Origin: Selenomonadaceae bacterium
GTDB taxonomy: Bacteria; Bacillota; Negativicutes; Selenomonadales; Selenomonadaceae
NCBI GenBank assembly: GCA_017477125.1
Contig: JAFUXN010000076.1
Span: forward strand, 1-64,000
DNA length: 64,000 bases
Reading direction: 5' to 3'
Part shown: positions 24,080 through 31,384 of the stretch, piece after piece
Position numbering within the stretch: position 1 is the stretch's first letter
Layout: the number at the start of each line of letters is the position of its first letter
Position numbers and translations under genes: made by a program
The notes under the pieces: model-generated
Told to the model about the DNA's origin: nothing
What the model saw: only the letters and a program-made list of their open reading frames with translations
The model's database searches: none

Positions 24080-24109
24080 GGGGCGGTCGAGTGATCGCCC
24101 CACATTTTT
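24080..24109 (+). terminator. Terminator after gpE'
   Basis: GGGGCG (24080-24085) pairs with CGCCCC (24096-24101), followed by ACATTTTT. It ends the tail transcript just before the antisense gene. Confidence 0.7.
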
Positions 24110-24400
24110 CTATCGGCAATAACCGTTCCGATTGCACCCCCAACGATCAAAGCCGGTTTCATCATATCCCTCCCAATCGAAACCGTCGGGAGCGAAGCCG
24201 TCGAGATAGGAAAAGCGATTTTTGCCGAGGCGCGACAAACCTTGACGATTGAAACCGTCCTTGTTGAAGCCGTCGGAGTCAAAACCGTCGTCGTCGACAG
24301 CCTCACCGTTGGCGAGCAGATTGGAGATACGTTGCGCTTGACGTTTATGTTCGTCAGCTATCCGCTTGTTCCGTTGCAAATCGAAGTAATCTCCCGACAT
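24110..24400 (-). CDS. Antisense DGF-repeat protein A
   Basis: ATG 24400 lies 9 nt after AAGGAGG. 96 residues: a basic helical N-terminus (about 1-33, with DLQRNKRIADEHKRQAQR), then about 12 degenerate pentapeptide repeats of the form [FY][DN]xxG (DGFDSDGFNKDGFN at the start), ending in CNRNGYCR. At DNA level the repeat is a 15-bp minisatellite. I do not recognise a family; it is not the A[DN]LxX pentapeptide fold. It is divergent, over 28 bp, from a tape-measure fragment. It may be a moron. Confidence 0.6.
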   Translation of the reverse strand: MSGDYFDLQRNKRIADEHKRQAQRISNLLANGEAVDDDGFDSDGFNKDGFNRQGLSRLGKNRFSYLDGFAPDGFDWEGYDETGFDRWGCNRNGYCR

Positions 24401-24428
24401 GAAAACATTCCTCCTTGAGGTGATACAG

Positions 24429-24566
24429 ATGAAAACAATAGAAACCATATTCAAAATCAGCGGGGTGTTGGACGGCTCGCTGATGTCGGCGATACAAAAT
24501 GCGATGACGGTTTTCTATCGGCTCAAAAATTGGTATTGCCGTATTCGTCGAAACCGTACCGATTGA
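24429..24566 (+). pseudogene. Tape-measure 5' fragment, copy 1
   Basis: ATG 24429 after GAGGTGATACAG. 45 residues; KTIETIFKISGVLDGSLMSA and the following IQNAMTVFYRLKN look like the start of a tape-measure protein. After residue 34 the frame runs into the antisense repeat gene B (WYCRIRRNRTD) and stops. So a tape-measure start has lost its remainder. Confidence 0.5.
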
Positions 24567-24801
24567 ACCCGTCGCGCCCGAAGCCGCGGCGGTCGTAACC
24601 GTGCCGATCATATCCGTCGCGATCATAGCCGTCCTTGTCATAACCGTTGCGGTCAAAGCCGTCGAGATCGAAGCCGTTGTGATCGAACAATTCACCGGTG
24701 AACTCGAGATTGTTAAGACACTCGAGGCGACGCTGATGTTCTTTCATTTCCTCGAGACGGCGTTGACGAATGTAATGATCGGCGCCGGGGTTCCAAGCCA
24801 T
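24523..24801 (-). CDS. Antisense DGF-repeat protein B
   Basis: ATG 24801 after AAGGAGG. 92 residues: a charged helical N-terminus (about 1-36, with RQRRLEEMKEHQRRLE), then ten nearly regular pentapeptides [FY][DNG]xxG (FDHNG, FDLDG, FDRNG, YDKDG, YDRDG and on), ending GNTNF. The regular Asp/Gly spacing could bind divalent ions, but this is speculation. It is the paralogue of gene A and is again divergent from a tape-measure start. Confidence 0.65.
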   Translation of the reverse strand: MAWNPGADHYIRQRRLEEMKEHQRRLECLNNLEFTGELFDHNGFDLDGFDRNGYDKDGYDRDGYDRHGYDRRGFGRDGFNRYGFDEYGNTNF

Positions 24802-24830
24802 GATAATTCCTCCTTAGAAAGGTGAGACAG

Positions 24831-25589
24831 ATGAAAGAGCATACATATCGATTGAATGTGATAGCGAATATGAGCGGGGATCTGCAGGGAGCGTTGCGAG
24901 CGACGGCGGGAGCGTTCAAGCAATTGAAGATGGCGGCGAACGGGCGAGCGAACTTCGACACGGGACGTTTGCAAGCGCAATTGCAAGAGCTGATGAAGAT
25001 GCAGCGAGCGTTACAAGCGTTAAGAGACAAGAATGCGGCGGCGAACGGATATCGAGCGGTGCAAGAGGCGAGCGGGCGAGTGACGCAACTGCGTGGGGAA
25101 TTGAGAATAGCGCGGTCGAGTCTGGAGGAAATGAAGAAGCGTCTGGCGGAGGCGCGAGAGCGTGGTGCGTCGCGAGCAGAGACGGCGACGTTGCGTGCGC
25201 AGGTGAAGGCGAAGGGCGATGAACTGAAGCGTCTTGAGAGTGATTTGAAGGGCGCGCAGAATGCGTTGCGAGGAACGGTTAACAGTTTCAATCAACAGAA
25301 GAGTGCGTTGTCGGGACTGCAGGCGGCGTTGAAAGCGGCGGGACTGGCGACGAACAACTTTGGATTGGCGCAGATGGCGTTGCGCGGGCGAATAGCGGAA
25401 GCGAATGCGTTGTTGAAGGCGCAAGAAAATCTGGCGAATGCGTATAAGGCACACAACGATGCGTCGAGCAATCTTAGCAACGAATGGAATAACATGTCAA
25501 ACGCGGTGTCGACGGCGCAGAGCATAATGAGCCCGATGATGAGGGCGTCGGACGACGGCGATGACGCAGATGGAGCGGCGACAAAGTAA
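24831..25589 (+). CDS. Tape measure protein, N-terminal fragment
   Basis: ATG 24831 after AAAGGTGAGACAG. 252 residues, whereas tape measures are usually 600 or more. The start (YRLNVIANMSGDLQGALRA) and the long coiled-coil with GKAKGDEL-type heptads are typical. The last 15 residues turn acidic (SDDGDDADGAATK) and stop, so the gene is cut. A hairpin and a host gene follow. Minor tail and baseplate genes are absent at this end. Confidence 0.75.
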   Translation: MKEHTYRLNVIANMSGDLQGALRATAGAFKQLKMAANGRANFDTGRLQAQLQELMKMQRALQALRDKNAAANGYRAVQEASGRVTQLRGELRIARSSLEEMKKRLAEARERGASRAETATLRAQVKAKGDELKRLESDLKGAQNALRGTVNSFNQQKSALSGLQAALKAAGLATNNFGLAQMALRGRIAEANALLKAQENLANAYKAHNDASSNLSNEWNNMSNAVSTAQSIMSPMMRASDDGDDADGAATK

Positions 25590-25622
25590 AGGATTAGAGC
25601 CTTGCGGTCAAGCAATAAAAAT

Positions 25623-25689
25623 GGCAGTCCGATTGAACTGCCCTCGATCAAAATCGTTTCGAGCCGACGAGCGCGGCTCATTTTTTTTT
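25623..25689 (+). terminator. Hairpin pair at the prophage/host border
   Basis: GGCAGT (25623-25628) with ACTGCC (25637-25642), then GAGCCG (25661-25666) with CGGCTC (25674-25679) followed by nine T residues. The second is a clear rightward terminator and overlaps the stop of the leftward gene. Confidence 0.75.
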
Positions 25690-25842
25690 GCCGCTCGCCT
25701 TGCCCTCGCCGCTGCGCTCCTTCGCGACGCCGCCCGAGTTGTCGCCGCCTGCCTTGCGCGCCGCACTCTTGACTTTGCCTTGATCGCTGTCTCTCTCCTT
25801 GAGCTTCTGCCCCATGCGTCTTGCCGAATCTCCCAACTTCAT
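25678..25842 (-). CDS. Small basic hydrophilic protein
   Basis: ATG 25842 follows GGAGG; 54 residues ending in a poly-Lys tip before TGA. Composition is Lys, Gly, Arg, Ser and Glu, with KLGDSARRMGQKLKERDSDQ and a Gly-rich tail, probably disordered. It could bind nucleic acid or be stress-related; nothing identifies it. It lies downstream of the histidine kinase in the same direction. Confidence 0.5.
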   Translation of the reverse strand: MKLGDSARRMGQKLKERDSDQGKVKSAARKAGGDNSGGVAKERSGEGKASGKKK

Positions 25843-25873
25843 GCTCCAAACCTCCAATATATTTTGGTCGTGA

Positions 25874-28800
25874 TCAATCTTTGATCATCTTCTCGAGTGT
25901 CTCAAATAATATTTCGGGCTCAACCGGCTTGGTCAAATGCGCGTTCAGCCCCGCTTGCAACGATCTCTGAACATCTTCGTCGAAGGCGTTCGCCGTCAAC
26001 GCGATGATCGGGATCGTCTTCGCGTCGGGTCGATCGAGCGCGCGGATCGCTTGCGTCGCTTGTAAACCGTCCATCTCCGGCATCCGTATGTCCATCAGGA
26101 TCGCCGAGTAATATCCCACGTCCGACCGCTTGAACATGTCCACCGCAATCTTGCCGTTCACCGCATGCTCCGCTTCGACCTCCCTCATGCTCAACACCAT
26201 CATCATGATCTCCGCGTTAACCTGCATGTCCTCCGCCAACAATATTTTCCGCCCTTCGAGCTCCGCCTTCTTCTCCTCGACCGGTTGAGTCGCTTTCTTC
26301 TTCTTGAGCGCCGAACGGAATTCATCAATGAGATTGCTCGTGAACAGCGGCTTGGCGATGAAACTGTCGACGCCCGCCGCCTTCGCCTGCTCCTCTATCT
26401 CGTCCCAATTGTACGCCGTCAAAATTATTATCGCCGATTCGTCGCCGAGGATCGATCTGATCTGCCGCGTAACTTCCAGACCATCCATTTCGGGCATCTG
26501 CCAATCGACCACGATCAGATTGTACGGGTCGCGACGGGCATGACGCGTCTTCGCCATCTCAACCGCCTCTCGCCCCGACATCACATAATCAGATGCAATG
26601 CCCGCCGTCGACAGCACCAATTTGGCATGCTCGCAAGCGATAGGATCGTCGTCGATCACCAGCACGTTCAAATCTTGCGGACGCACTTCAATGTCGTCGG
26701 CAGTTGCGTCGGTCTTGTCGGAATCAATCAGCGTGACCGCGACGGTGAAGGTGGTGCCCTTGCCCTTCTCGCTCTCGACATCGATCCTGCCGTTCATCAT
26801 CTCGACGATGCTCTTGGTAATCGCCATGCCCAAGCCCGAACTGCCGTACCGATTGGTTGTGCCGCTGTCCTCTTGGCTGAACGTGTCGAAGATGTGCGGG
26901 AGGAAGTCCTTGCCGATGCCGATGCCGCTGTCCTTGATGGTGAACTTGAGCGTGGACTTGCCGTCGAAGTTCGCGGTTCTCTCGATGAGGAAATCGATGT
27001 TGCCGCCCTCGGGCGTGAACTTCACCGCGTTGCTCAAAATGTTGATGAGCACTTGACGGAGCTTGACGCTGTCGCCGATGTAATAATCATCGACGTGCCC
27101 GTTGATGCGACAGTCGTAATTAAGATGTTTATCGTGGCATTGACTGCTGAACAGAATGTTGATCTGCTCGATGAGTTTGGAGAAGGAGAACTCCTCGCTC
27201 TTTATGATCATGCGCCCGCTCTCGATGCGGCTCATGTCGAGTATGTCATTGATCAACGACAGCAGATGTTGAGCGGAGGCGCCGATCTTCTCAAGATAAT
27301 CTTTGGTCGTCTCGGACAGGTCGGGCTCGTGGAGCGCAAGACTGTCGAGCCCGATGATGGCGTTCATCGGCGTCCTTATCTCATGTGAAACCGAGGAAAG
27401 GAACGCCGTCTTGGCGCGGCTCGCCTCCTCTGCGGCTTTGAGTGCGTCACCGAGCGCCCGATTCTTCGCCATGGAGTCTCGCATTTCGGAATCGATGATG
27501 GTAAAGCCGACGCCGACCGCATGAATCATATGGTCAACGCGATCTTCGACATGACGGACGCCCGCCATTCGAAGCATCTCGTAAATCTCTTTGCCGTTGC
27601 GGACGGTCAAATATCGATAGGAAATGATCCTTTCGCACTCGAGTCCCGCGCGGATCGTTGACGGCTTTATAAATTTCAAGAAGTCCTCCCGATAATCCTC
27701 GGCAACGTAATTGTGAGCGTACTCGGTGAAGAGTTCTTTGAACGACGCGTGCGCGCCCTCGTCGATCGTATCTTCCGCCTTGGAATCCTTCCGATAACAG
27801 ATGCAGTCATCGTTGTCGAGATTGACATAATAGACGCTGCGATAATCCGACGCAAGCGCGGTGATCATGCTGTCCTGTTGAGTACGCTGCTGCTCTTGAG
27901 CCATCAATTCTTCCTGAAGTGCCAGCTGTTCTTCGAGCTCCTGTTGTTTGACGCGATTTTCGGTTTCACTGACTTGCTTATCGAGCGTCATCTTGGCAGT
28001 GCGACGGGTCTGAATGATCACGACGGCGAACATCGCCAGCAACACGAGCACGGTCAAGATCGATTGGATCAGACTGCGGAAGACGATGCCCTCTGTGATG
28101 TCGCTGATCAACGACGTGATGATGCTTTCGCGGATCAGATAAGTGAGCATCCAATCGGTTCCGTGGATCGGGACGTAGCACATGGTCTCTCGAACATTCT
28201 CGTAGGTGAACGACGCGATGCCGCGCTTGCCGTTGGCGAAGTCGTCTCGCATCTTCTCGATGTTGTACTCTTCTTCGAAGGAGGCATTTTCGAGCGCGTT
28301 GAACAAACTTCTTTCGTTGGAGAGCCCGCCGAGCACGACGTTGGCGAGCGAAATTCCGTCGGAGGTATAGATGTTGCAAAACGTGGTGTTTGAGTTGTTG
28401 GTTGTCAATGAGGCGCTCGACAGCAGATGATCCATGTCGATCTCCATGAAGCACGCGACGAAAGTTTTGCCCATGAATGTAAAGCTGTCGACGGGCACGG
28501 CGATGACGATCTTCTTGTCCTTGCCGTTGACGTTCTTGATTGATATCTCCGTCTCGAAAATATTTTTGTAGTCGAAATGATAGCGATCGATGTCGTTTCG
28601 GGTGCCGCGGGATGTGTAGATCAAACCGTCGGAGTCGACGAACGCCAATCGGTTGAGCGCGTAGAGTTGTTTCATTCGAGCCAAGTAGGCTTGTAACTTC
28701 TCGATGCTGCTCAAGTCGTCGGGAACCAACAAGCCGATCACGATGTTCATATTGTTGACGTAATCGTCGAGAGTGGAGGCGACGACCTGTTCGCGGCGTT

Positions 28801-28966
28801 CGGCGAGCTCGTCGAGGTATAGGAGGCTGACGGTGCGAACTGCCTGCTCGGTATCGTCGCTGACGTTTGAGCCCGTGAGCATGGTGCCGCCGACGAGAAT
28901 GACGACCAGGGCGATGGTGCCGATGATGATCTCTCGCATAAAATTAGAGTTGGGTTTTGATTCCAT
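25874..28966 (-). CDS. Hybrid sensor histidine kinase with two receiver domains
   Basis: ATG 28966 follows GGGAGG; the two upstream residues groups to 28984 are not needed. 1030 residues. Order: TM helix near 11-30, an extracytoplasmic cache-like sensor to about 290, TM helix near 300-325, a coiled coil, a PAS-like region, HisKA with SHEIRTPMN (His near 527), HATPase (NAVKFTPEGG, DSGIGIG, GSSGLGMAI), and two receivers with Asp in VVDWQMPEMDG (near 822) and LMDIRMPEMDG (near 958). There is no Hpt domain in view. It autophosphorylates in response to an unknown signal. A promoter lies at 29001-29029. Confidence 0.9.
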   Translation of the reverse strand: MESKPNSNFMREIIIGTIALVVILVGGTMLTGSNVSDDTEQAVRTVSLLYLDELAERREQVVASTLDDYVNNMNIVIGLLVPDDLSSIEKLQAYLARMKQLYALNRLAFVDSDGLIYTSRGTRNDIDRYHFDYKNIFETEISIKNVNGKDKKIVIAVPVDSFTFMGKTFVACFMEIDMDHLLSSASLTTNNSNTTFCNIYTSDGISLANVVLGGLSNERSLFNALENASFEEEYNIEKMRDDFANGKRGIASFTYENVRETMCYVPIHGTDWMLTYLIRESIITSLISDITEGIVFRSLIQSILTVLVLLAMFAVVIIQTRRTAKMTLDKQVSETENRVKQQELEEQLALQEELMAQEQQRTQQDSMITALASDYRSVYYVNLDNDDCICYRKDSKAEDTIDEGAHASFKELFTEYAHNYVAEDYREDFLKFIKPSTIRAGLECERIISYRYLTVRNGKEIYEMLRMAGVRHVEDRVDHMIHAVGVGFTIIDSEMRDSMAKNRALGDALKAAEEASRAKTAFLSSVSHEIRTPMNAIIGLDSLALHEPDLSETTKDYLEKIGASAQHLLSLINDILDMSRIESGRMIIKSEEFSFSKLIEQINILFSSQCHDKHLNYDCRINGHVDDYYIGDSVKLRQVLINILSNAVKFTPEGGNIDFLIERTANFDGKSTLKFTIKDSGIGIGKDFLPHIFDTFSQEDSGTTNRYGSSGLGMAITKSIVEMMNGRIDVESEKGKGTTFTVAVTLIDSDKTDATADDIEVRPQDLNVLVIDDDPIACEHAKLVLSTAGIASDYVMSGREAVEMAKTRHARRDPYNLIVVDWQMPEMDGLEVTRQIRSILGDESAIIILTAYNWDEIEEQAKAAGVDSFIAKPLFTSNLIDEFRSALKKKKATQPVEEKKAELEGRKILLAEDMQVNAEIMMMVLSMREVEAEHAVNGKIAVDMFKRSDVGYYSAILMDIRMPEMDGLQATQAIRALDRPDAKTIPIIALTANAFDEDVQRSLQAGLNAHLTKPVEPEILFETLEKMIKD

Positions 28967-29000
28967 GATGATCGCCTCCCGCAATCGATTTACTCATGAG

Positions 29001-29029
29001 ATGTTACGTTGCGGCGATCCATTTGTCAA
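29001..29029 (-). promoter_or_regulatory. Promoter of the histidine kinase gene
   Basis: TTGACA (29029-29024), 17 bp, TAACAT (29006-29001), 35 bp before the ATG. Confidence 0.7.
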
Positions 29030-29030
29030 C

Positions 29031-29058
29031 GAAAAAAAAGCGGCTACTTCGAACCGCT
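29031..29058 (-). terminator. Terminator of the RiPP-like operon
   Basis: Leftward, AGCGG and CCGCT (29058-29054 and 29043-29039) form a stem followed by eight T residues. It sits 18 nt after the PqqD-like gene and next to the kinase promoter. Confidence 0.75.
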
Positions 29059-29075
29059 CTCCCAAAAATTTTATA

Positions 29076-29357
29076 TCAGCCCTCCAAAGTTAAAATTTCT
29101 TTCCACTGCAGCTCGCGGATCATGTCGACGAAATCATTTTCGAGCATAACTTCATCTACCTCGTACTTCTGCAGAAATTTATTTTTTATGTCCTCGACGG
29201 TCGCCTTGCCGTCAACAGAGTTGAGAAAAAATGCCGCCGTCGAATTGAAGTAGTAGATCGTCAACGAGTTTGCGCAGACGATCAGGATATCGTCATTTTG
29301 CCGCATCTTGACGACGGAGCGATGCGGGATTTTATTTTTAAGCCATTGAAACACCAT
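29076..29357 (-). CDS. PqqD-like RiPP recognition protein
   Basis: ATG 29357 lies 6 nt after GGAGGTG, inside the end of the precursor gene. 93 residues. The PqqD pattern is clear: beta segment LIVCANSLTIYYFNSTAAFFLN, then the winged helix (SVDGKATVEDIKNKFLQKYEV, MLENDFVDMIRELQWKEIL). Such proteins bind the leader peptide and present it to the radical SAM enzyme. It is the last gene of the operon. Confidence 0.8.
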   Translation of the reverse strand: MVFQWLKNKIPHRSVVKMRQNDDILIVCANSLTIYYFNSTAAFFLNSVDGKATVEDIKNKFLQKYEVDEVMLENDFVDMIRELQWKEILTLEG

Positions 29358-29646
29358 CGTCGGCACCTCCGCGCTTCACGAGACTCGGCAATCTGAATGC
29401 GGGCATAGCCGCGACCGATTTTTTGACTGAGCGTCCGATCGCATAGCCCGCCGCCAATTGAACGCCCTCCGTTGCCGCCACAGCCGATGCTGCGCCCGTC
29501 GCTGCCGCCGCTCCCGCCGCGAGTGCTCCACCGGCAGCCGCGCCCGCCGACATCACTGCCGCCCCGATTGCCGCCAATGGAAAAATGCCGTGCGCCTCCA
29601 AAATATCAGCGCCGACCACTGTCGGACGCAGATATACTTCTTTCAA
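29338..29646 (-). CDS. Precursor-like peptide 2 of the rSAM locus
   Basis: TTG 29646 follows GGAGTG; 102 residues. The N-terminus KEVYLRPTVVGADILEAHG and IFPLAAIGAAV are shared in pattern with peptide 1. A long Ala/Gly-rich middle (about 30-75, membrane-like) follows, then the second shared motif PAFRLPSL and a short polar end. A leader with a Y-x-R-P motif, a repetitive core and a PqqD plus radical SAM neighbourhood suggest a modified peptide. There is no double-Gly cleavage site that I can single out. It overlaps the PqqD gene by 20 nt. Confidence 0.6.
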   Translation of the reverse strand: MKEVYLRPTVVGADILEAHGIFPLAAIGAAVMSAGAAAGGALAAGAAAATGAASAVAATEGVQLAAGYAIGRSVKKSVAAMPAFRLPSLVKRGGADDGVSMA

Positions 29647-29667
29647 TGCAATCACTCCGATCAAATT

Positions 29668-29931
29668 TTAGTCATCGCCCGAAAAATTTTTGAAGCTCGG
29701 CAACCTGAAAGTTGGAAACGCTTTGCTTTTGGAACTGCTTGCCGCCGCGAGCCCCAAACCTGCGGCGACACCTACTTTGAATGCTGTGGTCGATGCTGCG
29801 GCTGCGGCTGCCGAGCCTACTCCCGCTGCCGCTGATGCCACTGCCGCTCCGATTGCCGCCAACGGGAAAATCCCTTGGAACTCTAAAACTGCGCTGTCAA
29901 TCACTGACGGACGCAAATATGCTTCCTTCAA
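29668..29931 (-). CDS. Precursor-like peptide 1 of the rSAM locus
   Basis: TTG 29931 lies after TTGGAGGTGAG, in the same sequence context as peptide 2 (ATTGAAGGAAGC versus ATTGAAAGAAGT). 87 residues. Shared: KEAYLRPSV near the start, IFPLAAIGAAV near residue 20, an Ala/Gly/Ser core, and PTFRLPSF near the end. The two peptides keep both ends while the core varies, as in precursor families. It starts 16 nt after the radical SAM stop. Confidence 0.6.
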   Translation of the reverse strand: MKEAYLRPSVIDSAVLEFQGIFPLAAIGAAVASAAAGVGSAAAAAASTTAFKVGVAAGLGLAAASSSKSKAFPTFRLPSFKNFSGDD

Positions 29932-29947
29932 TCCGCTCACCTCCAAT

Positions 29948-30988
29948 CTACAACGCAATATCAACGTCGACGTGATTTTTGATGTCGCTCGTCTGCGTCA
30001 CGTCGTCGATGCTCATCACATAATCTTTGACCGCCTGCGAGTTCCAAGCATCGATCCCCTTCGCGAGCCACATATCTTTGATCGATTGATTGATCACGTT
30101 GCCGATCGTAAACGGCGCCATGCAATCGAGCCGAAAATCGCCGTTCGGACGAATGATCCCGCCGCCGTTGACTTCGCTCATATATCGCTCCATCTGAAAT
30201 TTTAATTCCGCCGACCGTTGCAGGATGATCTTGCCCGCATATTTTTTACTGAGCTCCTCGATCAATCCGTACAAAACATTTTTCTGCTCGTCGTCGAGAA
30301 CGATATCAGTGTTTTCGTAAGCGCGCCCGCTGTACATCACTTCGCCGAGAATGATCGAATTGGCGCCGAGCCGATAGGCAAGATTGATCATGTCTTCAAC
30401 CTGCGAAAGATTTTCGGGCGTGACGGTATGCGCGATGACGAGCGGGATTCCGGCATTACTGATCTCGAGCGCGCCGTTGACCGCCCGATCGAACGAGCCG
30501 TTGACGCCGCGAAATTTGTCATGAACTTCGGCGGTCGCTCCGTCGATCGAAATTTGGAACCAAAAGTAGCGATATTTTATGAAGCGGCGCACCTTATCAG
30601 GCGTGAGAAGCAAAGCGTTGGTGATCACGACAAAGGACGTGCCGTCGTCGTGTAAAATGTCCATGATGTCGAATAGCCGATTGCCGAGCAGAAGCGGCTC
30701 ACCACCGGAGATGATGCATTGAAAAATCCCGCCGTCAGCAACAATCTGATGAGCGAGATCAATCCATTTGTCGGGCGTCATGGGCGTGATGCGATCGGCG
30801 TCGCCCGAACGATTGTAGCAATGCTTGCAAGCGAGATTGCATTGACCGGTAAGCTCAAACTGCAAAGTGATCGGGTAATTGAATTGCCTCGGATAAATGC
30901 CCGCTCCCTGCAATGCGGCGAGATTATTCTTGAGGGACTTAAGATTGCGCTCGTCGAGCGTTCGGTACTTCTTCAAATAATTTTTCAA
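29948..30988 (-). CDS. Radical SAM enzyme of a RiPP-like locus
   Basis: TTG 30988 with AAGGAG upstream. 346 residues. The [4Fe-4S]-SAM motif is Cys 50, 54 and 57 (CNLACKHC), with SGGEPLL near 97 for SAM binding. The C-terminal part has the SPASM-like IIRPNGDFRLDCMAPFTIGN but only one Cys, so auxiliary clusters may be missing or incomplete. It likely forms a radical-based cross-link or other modification on the adjacent peptides. It overlaps the upstream YkgJ-like gene by 50 nt. Confidence 0.85.
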   Translation of the reverse strand: MKNYLKKYRTLDERNLKSLKNNLAALQGAGIYPRQFNYPITLQFELTGQCNLACKHCYNRSGDADRITPMTPDKWIDLAHQIVADGGIFQCIISGGEPLLLGNRLFDIMDILHDDGTSFVVITNALLLTPDKVRRFIKYRYFWFQISIDGATAEVHDKFRGVNGSFDRAVNGALEISNAGIPLVIAHTVTPENLSQVEDMINLAYRLGANSIILGEVMYSGRAYENTDIVLDDEQKNVLYGLIEELSKKYAGKIILQRSAELKFQMERYMSEVNGGGIIRPNGDFRLDCMAPFTIGNVINQSIKDMWLAKGIDAWNSQAVKDYVMSIDDVTQTSDIKNHVDVDIAL

Positions 30989-31253
30989 GCTCTCGTCTCC
31001 TTATGTCGTCGCAAAGGACGGCAATCATTTTATGAAACTCCTCGACCGGCATATGGGCGTAACCGTTTTCGTAGACGTAGCGACCGTTACACATATCGGG
31101 GCGATGCTTGTATATGTCGCACAGATTTTTTTCGGTCAGATGTCGGCAGACTCCGTCGCCACGATCCAGATACCGCAGTTCATCGATCGCGCGGATGTTT
31201 CGACAGCATGCTCCGCATCGTCGACAAGGATAAGAAAAATATTTTTTCGAGCC
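30939..31253 (-). CDS. YkgJ-like Cys-cluster protein, start unresolved
   Basis: The frame is open from 31253 to TAA 30941-30939. It contains CRRCGACC, then GDGVCRHL, NLCDIYKHRPDMC and VLCDDI, the YkgJ cysteine set (probably metal-binding). No ATG, GTG or TTG precedes the cluster. The frame that begins at GTG in AAAGGAGTG ends up one base off after a run of six A (31243-31248 region). Removing one A would give MIRLEKYFSYPCRRCGACC. So there is either a real or artefactual frameshift, or a slippage site. It is a close relative in pattern of 51250-51519. Confidence 0.55.
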   Translation of the reverse strand, partial: GSKKYFSYPCRRCGACCRNIRAIDELRYLDRGDGVCRHLTEKNLCDIYKHRPDMCNGRYVYENGYAHMPVEEFHKMIAVLCDDIRRRELEKLFEEVPNARRAQS

Positions 31254-31273
31254 TTATCACTCCTTTCATGTAC

Positions 31274-31304
31274 ATTATATCACGGGGGGGGGTTAGGCTG
31301 TCAA
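31274..31304 (-). promoter_or_regulatory. Promoter with C9 tract in the spacer, likely phase-variable
   Basis: TTGACA (31304-31299) and TATAAT (31279-31274) are separated by 19 bp: GCCTAA, nine C, GTGA. The nine-residue run is the longest G/C homopolymer I find in the window. Loss of two residues would bring the spacer to 17. It drives the RiPP-like operon. Confidence 0.65.
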
Positions 31305-31347
31305 CCGGCTCGGCTAAAAAATTTTTTTCGACGCCGCCAACGCGCTA

Positions 31348-31356
31348 TGCTATAAT
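31348..31356 (+). promoter_or_regulatory. Extended -10 promoter of the M16C gene
   Basis: TGCTATAAT at 31348-31356 is an extended -10, with a weak -35 region. It lies 29 bp before the ATG and divergent from the RiPP promoter. Confidence 0.6.
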
Positions 31357-31384
31357 GTGCAAAACTTTTGAAGGGAGTAGTTCA

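Noticed and set aside
24110-24801. Classical pentapeptide-repeat (quinolone-resistance type) proteins
   Set aside because: The repeat is [FY][DN]xxG, not A[DN]LxX, so the known right-handed beta-helix is not supported.
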